Below the pieces are notes generated by a model. The model made no database searches and was not told the DNA's origin. It was given only the letters and a program-made list of their open reading frames with translations. Made by a program: the position numbers and the translations under genes. From an uncultured Dysgonomonas sp. (GTDB lineage Bacteria > Bacteroidota > Bacteroidia > Bacteroidales > Dysgonomonadaceae), in assembly GCA_945273835.1 (NCBI GenBank), contig CALYPL010000002.1:1-64000 (forward strand): a DNA stretch of 64,000 nt, given 5' to 3'. Positions 58,035 through 64,000 of this stretch are shown piece by piece. The first letter of the stretch is position 1; the number at the start of each line of letters is the position of its first letter.

Positions 58035-58592
58035 ATGCTACAAGACATATCTAAATTTTACGAAATTGTGACTAAACGTCAGAGTTGCCGCAAATACGAT
58101 ACCGAAAAGAAAGTCGATAGGGAAGTTATAAACCGTATTCTGGAAGCTGCCCGAAATGCCCCCTCCGCATGTAATGCTCAGCCGTGGCATTTTATAGTGG
58201 TGGACGAACCCGAATTGAAAAACAAGGTAGCCGATGCGGCTTCAGCAAGACTGTTGAATATGAACCATTTTACGAAACAAGCTCCGGTTCACATAGTTGT
58301 TGTTGAAGAAAAGGTAAACCTTACATCGGGTATAGGAGGTATTGTAAAAGATAAACATTTTGCGTTTCTCGATATTGGTATTGCTGCGGCACACATTTGT
58401 TTGGCGGCCGAAGCTGAAAATCTTGGTAGTTGTATATTAGGTTGGTTTGCCGAGAACAAGATGAAAAAATTGTTGAATGTGCCGGATAACAGGCGCATCG
58501 TTCTTGATATAGTTATCGGTTATCCGGCTCAACCTTTGCGAGAAAAGAAACGTAAAGATTTTGATGAAGTTGTAAGTTATAATAAGTACTAA
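58035..58592 (+). CDS. Nitroreductase family protein
   Basis: A 185-residue FMN oxidoreductase. TKRQSCRKYDTEKKVDREVI and EAARNAPSACNAQPWHFIVV form the flavin site. GIAAAHICLAAEAENLGSCILGWF is the second conserved part. VIGYPAQPLREKKRKDFDEVV ends it, as in many Bacteroidales nitroreductases. It is distinct from the shorter paralogue at 37.5 kb. The start lies 70 bp after ribE, whose product pathway supplies its flavin. Confidence 0.92.
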   Translation: MLQDISKFYEIVTKRQSCRKYDTEKKVDREVINRILEAARNAPSACNAQPWHFIVVDEPELKNKVADAASARLLNMNHFTKQAPVHIVVVEEKVNLTSGIGGIVKDKHFAFLDIGIAAAHICLAAEAENLGSCILGWFAENKMKKLLNVPDNRRIVLDIVIGYPAQPLREKKRKDFDEVVSYNKY

Positions 58593-58672
58593 CAATCGCA
58601 ATTTCTTAAGAATAATTATTTCGCTGTATATTATTTATTTGATGATTATATAAGCTGACTCTTTAAATCGAT

Positions 58673-59599
58673 ATGGCTCTATCAAAAAAGACACAAGGGC
58701 ATCTGATCATGCTGGCAGTAATGACAGCATTTGGTCTTAACATACCCATCAATAAATATATATATTCTGGTGGGTACATGACTCCTTTTGCGATGACTAC
58801 AGCCCGTATGACTTTTGCCGCAATTGCATTTTGGATCGTCTCATTCTTTATGCCGAAAGAGAAAGTAGAGAAAAAGGATTTATTAATTCTGATGTGCGGC
58901 GGACTTAGCGGTATGCTTTTTAATCAGGGACTTTTTGCATTCGGATTGAGCCGGACTTCGCCGGTTGATGCTTCGCTGATTACCACCAGTAGTCCGCTGT
59001 TTGCGATGGTTATTGCAGCAATAATATTAAAAGAGCCTATTACCTTTAAAAAAGTAGGAGGGGTACTATTAGGCGGTTTGGGAGCTATATTATTAATTTA
59101 CACAGGTACACATAGTCAAATTGTTGCCAATAACAATCTGACAGGTGATTTTGCGGTTTTAGGAGCGCAATTATTTTATTCGCTTTATTTGGTTATAACG
59201 CGTCCATTATCACAAAAATATTCTCCAATAACAATGATGAAATGGATGTTTCTTACCTCTGCAATTGTAGCTTTACCTTTATGGGGTAAAGATTTGGTGC
59301 ATTCTCATCTTTTCTATCAGAATGAATCAAAACCATTTTTAGCATTGTTATTTGTTTTATTTGGAGCTACTTTCTTCACATATTTACTCATACCATTGGC
59401 ACAAAGACGTATACGCGCCACAACCATATCCATGTATACTAATGTTCAGCCTCTTATCGCTTCAATAGTAGCTATCTGTTTTGGAATGGATAGTTTTACA
59501 ATAGAGAAATTGGTATCAGCTCTATTTATATTTGTAGGAGTATATTTAGTGACCACCAGTAAATCGAGAAAAGATGTGCTTCTTGAAAAAGAAGAATGA
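58673..59599 (+). CDS. EamA/DMT family transporter
   Basis: A 308-residue inner-membrane protein of the drug/metabolite transporter superfamily, with ten hydrophobic segments in two EamA repeats. First repeat: MLAVMTAFGLNIPINKYIYSG to ILKEPITFKKVGGVLLGGLGAIL. Second repeat: LGAQLFYSLYLVITRPLS to the end. Substrates (amino acids, metabolites, or drugs) are not deducible. A charged tail ends the protein. No clear operon partner. Confidence 0.92.
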   Translation: MALSKKTQGHLIMLAVMTAFGLNIPINKYIYSGGYMTPFAMTTARMTFAAIAFWIVSFFMPKEKVEKKDLLILMCGGLSGMLFNQGLFAFGLSRTSPVDASLITTSSPLFAMVIAAIILKEPITFKKVGGVLLGGLGAILLIYTGTHSQIVANNNLTGDFAVLGAQLFYSLYLVITRPLSQKYSPITMMKWMFLTSAIVALPLWGKDLVHSHLFYQNESKPFLALLFVLFGATFFTYLLIPLAQRRIRATTISMYTNVQPLIASIVAICFGMDSFTIEKLVSALFIFVGVYLVTTSKSRKDVLLEKEE

Positions 59600-59645
59600 T
59601 AAGTCCTGTTAATAATAATATAGAGTTGATTTAAAAAATAAAATG

Positions 59646-59653
59646 TATTTTTG
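59646..59653 (+). promoter_or_regulatory. Candidate -7 box of the second small exported protein gene
   Basis: TATTTTTG, 18 bp upstream of the ATG. The upstream GTTG is at a short 17-nt spacing. Confidence 0.4.
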
Positions 59654-59671
59654 TAGTCATTTTCAAATAGA

Positions 59672-60184
59672 ATGAATATAAAGCATATATTATTAATACT
59701 GATTTTCATCACTATACCTTTGACTGGTTCAGCTCAGTTTTTAGGTATAGGTGCTATGTATGCAGATGCAAAACATGCTAATGATGTACAGTTTGCTGCT
59801 AATTTGTCATACCCCGTATTTCATAAAAAGAATAGCCTTAATACATTTATTGCCAGTGGTATTGACTATACGGGCGGTAGCTCTCCTGTGGCTGGATTGA
59901 ATATTAAACCGATACAGGCTTCCTCATTTTTGAGTGAATCTTTATTTAACAATCATCCTTTTACAATATTAGTTGGGTGCGATGCAGGTTATCTTTTCAA
60001 TTTCAGACATGGTAAAGATGGTATCGTGTTGACTCCGAACATTTATTTAGACTATAAATGCTTTTATGTTAAGACCGGTTATGATTTTAATGTGACCGGT
60101 GACGAACGACAGTTTTTTGTGAAGTTTGGAGTAGGCTTCGGATTAGGTACATTAAAAATGATCCCTAACACAAAGATTTGGTAA
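59672..60184 (+). CDS. Small exported beta-rich protein, paralogue of 51263-51745
   Basis: A 170-residue protein with a Sec signal (NIKHILLILIFITIPLTGSAQ). The mature part has alternating hydrophobicity typical of small outer-membrane proteins. It shares VAGLNIKP, TILVGCDAGYLFNFRHGK, GIVLTPNIYLDYKCFYVK and FFVKFGVGFG with the paralogue near mnmA. It ends in NTKIW, so the terminal aromatic is present. Function is unknown. Confidence 0.85.
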   Translation: MNIKHILLILIFITIPLTGSAQFLGIGAMYADAKHANDVQFAANLSYPVFHKKNSLNTFIASGIDYTGGSSPVAGLNIKPIQASSFLSESLFNNHPFTILVGCDAGYLFNFRHGKDGIVLTPNIYLDYKCFYVKTGYDFNVTGDERQFFVKFGVGFGLGTLKMIPNTKIW

Positions 60185-60282
60185 TTTATTCAAGTACGGT
60201 TATTGCAATATTGAAATAACTTGCATAATTGTAACATACAATATATTAATTAAAACTATTTATTTATCAAAATCAATAAAAG

Positions 60283-60876
60283 ATGAAGATTTCAACACAT
60301 AAATTTGTTTCCCTTACTTATGATCTCAATGTAGGTGGTGAAGGCGAAGAACTTGAATTAATGGAAAGAGCTACTGTTGAGCAGCCTCTTGAATTCGTTT
60401 TCGGAACAGGCTCCATGCTTGAGGCGTTTGAAGCACAGTTAGAAAACTTATCAGAAGGCGATACATTTAATTTTGATCTATCGCCCGATCAGGCTTACGG
60501 AGAGTACGATGATGAGTACCTTGTAGATTTACCACGTAGTATGTTTGAACAAGACGGCAAATTGAATACAGAAGTTGTTTTTGAAGGTAACGTATTGCCA
60601 ATGATGGATACAAATGGAAATCGCTTGAATGGTTCTGTTGTATCAATCGGTGATGAGACTATAAAGATGGATTTTAATCATCCATTAGCTGGTGAGACAT
60701 TACATTTCAGCGGTAAAATTCAAGTTGTACGTGAAGCTACTCCGGAGGAAATTGCTGCACTTACAGCATCAGGAGGCTGTGGTTGTGGAAGCGGCTGCGG
60801 TTGTGGTGATCAATCTGACGGCTGTGGCTGTGGCGGTCACGAATCATCTGGTTGTGGCTGTGGTTGCGGTCATTAA
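60283..60876 (+). CDS. SlyD-like FKBP peptidyl-prolyl isomerase with Cys/Gly-rich tail
   Basis: A 197-residue FKBP-type isomerase and chaperone. The FKBP part opens with VSLTYDLNVGGEGEELE and has FVFGTGSMLEAFEAQLENL. The insert-in-flap region DLSPDQAYGEYDDEYLVDLP follows, as in SlyD. The last about 35 residues are almost only Cys, Gly and a few His (nine cysteines from residue 165), analogous to the metal-binding tail of E. coli SlyD. Nickel or zinc handling is likely. It ends in a strong terminator. Confidence 0.92.
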   Translation: MKISTHKFVSLTYDLNVGGEGEELELMERATVEQPLEFVFGTGSMLEAFEAQLENLSEGDTFNFDLSPDQAYGEYDDEYLVDLPRSMFEQDGKLNTEVVFEGNVLPMMDTNGNRLNGSVVSIGDETIKMDFNHPLAGETLHFSGKIQVVREATPEEIAALTASGGCGCGSGCGCGDQSDGCGCGGHESSGCGCGCGH

Positions 60877-60895
60877 ACAAATAAATACATATTAT

Positions 60896-60925
60896 AAAAG
60901 CTGGTTCTTTAAAGAATCAGCTTTT
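60896..60925 (+). terminator. Terminator of the SlyD-like gene
   Basis: A 15-bp stem (aaaagctggttcttt/aaagaatcagctttt with one G-U pair) ending in a T-run of seven or more, 20 bp after the stop. Confidence 0.88.
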
Positions 60926-60989
60926 TTTTATCATAACTTCTTTATACAAGTAAAGATTGAACATATATATTTCAAGAATTAGATAAAAA

Positions 60990-61018
60990 AATAACCGACT
61001 AAATATTAGCCGGCTATT
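60990..61018 (-). terminator. Terminator of dnaK
   Basis: On the minus strand AATAGCCGGCTAA-TAT-TTAGTCGGTTATT, 13 bp with two G-U pairs, then seven T. It lies about 23 bp past the dnaK stop. Confidence 0.88.
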
Positions 61019-61040
61019 TATTCAAACAGTTTATAATTAA

Positions 61041-62939
61041 TTATTTCACTTCTTCAAAATCAACATCTGTAACATCGTCTCCACCATTTTGTTGACCATT
61101 GTTAGGGTTTGCTTGTTGCTGACCTGCATTAGCACCACCTTGTTGGTTATACATGTTTTGGCTCATTTCGTGCAACAGTTTGTTAAGAGCATCCATAGAA
61201 GAATCAATAGCACCAAGATCCTGAGCTTTATGCGCATCTCTTAACTTATTCAATGCTTCTTCGATAGGAGCTTTCTGATCAGCAGGAATCTTGTCGCCAA
61301 GTTCATTCAATTGCTTTTCAGTCTGGAAAATTACCGCATCAGCTTGATTCAATTTGTCTATACGTTCTTTTTCTTTTCTGTCAGCTTCAGCATTAGCAGC
61401 AGCTTCGTCTTTCATCTTCTTTATTTCGTCTTCGCTCAAACCAGATGAAGCCTCAATACGGATAGATTGTTCTTTGCCGGTTGCTTTATCCTTAGCAGAT
61501 ACACTTAAAATACCGTTAGCGTCAATATCGAAAGTTACTTCAATTTGAGGTACTCCACGTGGAGCGGCAGGTATACCGTCAAGATTGAAAACACCGATTT
61601 GTTTATTATCGCGTGCCATCGGACGTTCTCCTTGCAATACGTTGATTTGTACAGAAGGCTGGTTGTCGGCGGCAGTAGAGAATGTTTCGCTTTTTTTGGT
61701 TGGTATTGTTGTGTTAGATTCAATCAATTTTGTCATAACACCACCCATAGTTTCTATTCCTAATGAAAGCGGAGTAACATCCAAAAGTAGCACATCTTTT
61801 ACTTCACCTGTCAGAACAGCACCTTGTATTGCAGCACCAACAGCTACCACTTCGTCAGGGTTAACACCTTTAGAAGGAGTTTTACCGAAGAATTTTTCAA
61901 CCTCAGCTTGTACAGCAGGTATACGTGTTGAACCACCCACTAATATCACTTCGTCAATTTCAGATGCTTTCAAACCGGCATCACTCAAAGCCTGTTTACA
62001 TGGTTCGATACATTTGCGGATTAAGTGATCTGCTAATTGCTCAAATTTAGCACGTGTCAATGATTTAACTAAGTGTTTAGGCACACCGTTGACAGGCATG
62101 ATATAAGGCAAATTTATTTCAGTCGAAGTAGTACTTGAAAGCTCTATTTTAGATTTTTCAGCGGCTTCTTTCAAGCGTTGCAAAGCCATAGGGTCTTTAC
62201 GCAAGTCAACACCTTCGTCTTTCAAAAATTCTTCAGCTAACCAGTTAATGATTGTATTATCGAAGTCATCACCACCAAGATGCGTATCACCGTTAGTAGA
62301 TTTTACTTCAAACACTCCGTCGCCTAATTCAAGTATTGAAATATCGAAAGTACCGCCCCCAAGGTCGAATACAGCAATTTTCATATCCTTGTTTGTTTTA
62401 TCGAGACCATAAGCTAAAGCAGCTGCAGTAGGTTCGTTAACAATACGTGCTACTTTAAGACCTGCTATTTCACCGGCTTCTTTAGTAGCCTGACGTTGCG
62501 AGTCGTTGAAGTATGCGGGCACTGTGATAACAGCTTCGTTTACTTCCTGACCCAAATAATCTTCAGCAGTTTTTTTCATCTTCTGAAGAATCATCGCTGA
62601 AATTTCTTGAGGAGTGTAAAGACGACCGTCAATGTCTACACGAGGAGTGTTATTGTCACCTTTTACTACTTTATAAGGAACACGTTTCAACTCGTCTTGA
62701 ACCTGATCCCATGTTTCGCCCATAAATCGTTTGATTGAATAGATGGTCTTTTCAGGGTTTGTTATGGCTTGACGTTTTGCAGGATCACCTACTTTACGTT
62801 CTCCACCTTCTATAAATGCTACGACTGAAGGAGTTGTACGTTTTCCTTCATTGTTGGCGATAACGATAGGTTCGTTACCTTCCATTACGGCAACACAAGA
62901 GTTTGTGGTACCTAAGTCAATTCCTATTATTTTTCCCAT
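61041..62939 (-). CDS. dnaK: Chaperone DnaK (Hsp70)
   Basis: The main Hsp70 of the cytoplasm. 632 residues. [16 protein letters not shown] opens the ATPase domain, [16 protein letters not shown] and [14 protein letters not shown] are the phosphate and adenosine motifs. [14 protein letters not shown] links to the substrate-binding domain. The C-terminus has a Gln/Asn/Gly-rich linker and the usual acidic [11 protein letters not shown] end. dnaJ and grpE are not adjacent. Upstream lies a 9-bp inverted repeat (63056-63085), but no CIRCE element. TGTCTTTG (63003-63010) is the nearest -7-like box. Confidence 0.98.
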   Translation of the reverse strand: MGKIIGIDLGTTNSCVAVMEGNEPIVIANNEGKRTTPSVVAFIEGGERKVGDPAKRQAITNPEKTIYSIKRFMGETWDQVQDELKRVPYKVVKGDNNTPRVDIDGRLYTPQEISAMILQKMKKTAEDYLGQEVNEAVITVPAYFNDSQRQATKEAGEIAGLKVARIVNEPTAAALAYGLDKTNKDMKIAVFDLGGGTFDISILELGDGVFEVKSTNGDTHLGGDDFDNTIINWLAEEFLKDEGVDLRKDPMALQRLKEAAEKSKIELSSTTSTEINLPYIMPVNGVPKHLVKSLTRAKFEQLADHLIRKCIEPCKQALSDAGLKASEIDEVILVGGSTRIPAVQAEVEKFFGKTPSKGVNPDEVVAVGAAIQGAVLTGEVKDVLLLDVTPLSLGIETMGGVMTKLIESNTTIPTKKSETFSTAADNQPSVQINVLQGERPMARDNKQIGVFNLDGIPAAPRGVPQIEVTFDIDANGILSVSAKDKATGKEQSIRIEASSGLSEDEIKKMKDEAAANAEADRKEKERIDKLNQADAVIFQTEKQLNELGDKIPADQKAPIEEALNKLRDAHKAQDLGAIDSSMDALNKLLHEMSQNMYNQQGGANAGQQQANPNNGQQNGGDDVTDVDFEEVK

Positions 62940-63055
62940 AATTATATTTATTTTTATTTATTAAATTTACTAATCTGTTTTAACATTGAATTTGTCATTC
63001 TAACAAAGACATATTACATTGATCAAATGCCATGCCAAAAATCAGGCATCAAAAA

Positions 63056-63085
63056 ATATGACAAATATGTGACGAATTGTCATAT
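63056..63085. repeat. Inverted repeat between dnaK and mfd
   Basis: atatgacaa-N12-ttgtcatat, a perfect 9-bp inverted repeat with a 12-nt spacer, 117 bp upstream of dnaK and 99 bp upstream of mfd. No U-tract follows. It may be an operator for either gene. Confidence 0.6.
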
Positions 63086-63183
63086 ATTTTTTAATATAAA
63101 CGCAAAACTATTAACTAATGTTTATCATTTATGGCTCGCTTTTTGTACTTTAGCATCTATAATTATATAAAATACGTATTATA

Positions 63184-64000
63184 TTGAACTTATCTACTTT
63201 ACAACAGGTTTTTGAATCTCATAAAAATATCGGGGCAAGTGTTGATGCCTTACGTAAATATCGCAATTTGCATATTAAAGGCTTATTTGGTTCGTCTGAT
63301 GCAATGTTTGCCGCTTCGCTTTATCATAAAACTGACGATTGTTTCCTTTATGTGCTTAATGACGCAGAAGAGGCAGGTTATTTCTATCACGACCTCACAC
63401 AGATTTTAGGACAGGAGAGAATCCTGTTTTTCCCTTCCGCCTACAAACGTTCTGTTAAATACGGACAGGTAGATGCTGCTAACGAAATTTTACGAACCGA
63501 AGCGCTGAGTTTGTTGCAGGTCAATAATAAACATCTGATCATTGTGTCATATCCGGAGGCAGTGGCTGAAAAAGTTGTTTCTAAAGAGGCACTTGAAAAA
63601 AACACGCTTGATATTTTTGCCGGAAAAGAATCAGACCGTGAAATGATTTCTAACAAATTGGACTCTTTTGGTTTTGAGTATGTCGATTATGTTTATGAAC
63701 CCGGGCAATATGCTATACGAGGAAGTATAATGGACGTTTTTTCTTTTTCGAGTGAGTTCCCATACAGAATTGATTTCTTTGGTGATGAAGTGAATACGAT
63801 ACGTACATTTGAAATAGAGACACAATTGTCGAAAGATCGTCTTGAGCACGTTCAGATAATCCCTGATATGCAGAACGCAAATGTTGCACGTGAATCAGTT
63901 TTCGATATTTTACCTGCGAATGCAATATTAGGATTTAAAGATTTTGAATGGACTGCCGGAAAAATATCAGGTATATATAATGATGTTCTTTTGCTCGACA
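63184..64000 (+). CDS. mfd: Transcription-repair coupling factor, 5' part (runs off window)
   Basis: The frame is open from an upstream stop at 63160 to the end of the window, giving 272 codons. The only in-frame initiator before the conserved region is TTG at 63184. The product begins with NLSTLQQVFESHK and contains IKGLFGSSDAMFAASLYHK, FPSAYKRSVKYG and DYVYEPGQYAIRGSIMDVFSF, the UvrB-homology N-terminus of Mfd. GDEVNTIRTFEIETQLS follows as in UvrB/Mfd. The helicase part lies beyond the window. Mfd removes stalled RNA polymerase and recruits UvrA. Confidence 0.93.
   Translation, partial: MNLSTLQQVFESHKNIGASVDALRKYRNLHIKGLFGSSDAMFAASLYHKTDDCFLYVLNDAEEAGYFYHDLTQILGQERILFFPSAYKRSVKYGQVDAANEILRTEALSLLQVNNKHLIIVSYPEAVAEKVVSKEALEKNTLDIFAGKESDREMISNKLDSFGFEYVDYVYEPGQYAIRGSIMDVFSFSSEFPYRIDFFGDEVNTIRTFEIETQLSKDRLEHVQIIPDMQNANVARESVFDILPANAILGFKDFEWTAGKISGIYNDVLLLD

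Noticed and set aside
62940..63183. CIRCE/HrcA element upstream of dnaK
   Set aside because: The TTAGCACTC-N9-GAGTGCTAA sequence is absent; the inverted repeat present is different.

Overview
The window is an AT-rich, densely coded bacterial chromosome segment with genes on both strands and no mobile elements, rRNA, tRNA or CRISPR that I can see. The content points to Bacteroidota, order Bacteroidales, and the gene set resembles Dysgonomonas and its relatives (the genus is an inference). The main evidence is promoters of the TTTG-N19/20-TAnnTTTG type, a secreted protease with a type IX secretion (T9SS) C-terminal signal, a DksA-like protein without zinc cysteines, the ileS-dksA-lspA-DUF4296 gene order, flavodoxin next to DUF2023, and Bacteroidota-style TopA and DnaK.

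Layout. 1-5.2 kb (+): aroK, a secreted trypsin-like protease, radA, flavodoxin and a DUF2023 protein, closed by a strong hairpin. 5.2-13.8 kb (mostly -): a 1415-residue CoA-dehydratase activase fusion, kdsB, a divergent HPPK-like gene (+), a GT14-type glycosyltransferase, folC and an HdeD-like membrane protein. 13.9-21.7 kb (-): a branched-chain amino acid operon in the transcription order leuA, acyltransferase, leuC, leuD, a second LeuA-family synthase, leuB. It is preceded by an unannotated 24-codon leader peptide and a textbook terminator/antiterminator attenuator. 21.8-27.4 kb: aroB (+), then an old-yellow-enzyme reductase, a CPA2 antiporter and TerC (-). 27.4-33.4 kb (-): ileS, dksA-like, lspA, a DUF4296 lipoprotein and two small genes. 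33.7-39.7 kb (+): topA, a sugar-phosphate transferase, nitroreductase, a small membrane protein, a DUF2520 protein and a KdsC-like phosphatase. 39.8-50 kb: HAD phosphatase, HD phosphohydrolase, class I aldolase, a PEPCK/HprK-like P-loop protein, histidine phosphatase, NahK-like kinase, a PDZ protein, a glutamine amidotransferase and a TRIC-like channel. 50-56 kb (mostly -): mnmA, a small secreted protein, a ferritin-VIT1 iron exporter and an ABC-F ATPase, then peroxiredoxin (+) and a lipoprotein (-). 56-64 kb: a PatB-like lyase, riboflavin synthase, nitroreductase, EamA transporter, a paralogue of the small secreted protein, a SlyD-like FKBP with a Cys/Gly tail (all +), dnaK (-), and the 5' part of mfd (+), which runs off the window.

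The most informative signal is upstream of leuA. A good promoter is followed by a leader peptide whose codons 7-14 are Leu-Ile-Ser-Ile-Ile-Ile-Leu-Leu, then an 11-nt antiterminator repeat and an intrinsic terminator. The operon downstream carries both a LeuA and a LeuA/CimA-like enzyme sharing LeuBCD, so joint sensing of leucine and isoleucine fits. Other notable points are an IleS whose HIGH motif is swapped to GIHH (a signature tied to extreme mupirocin resistance), an ABC-F protein with one coherently degenerate ATP site, and palindromes in the dnaK/mfd and ileS/topA intergenic regions.
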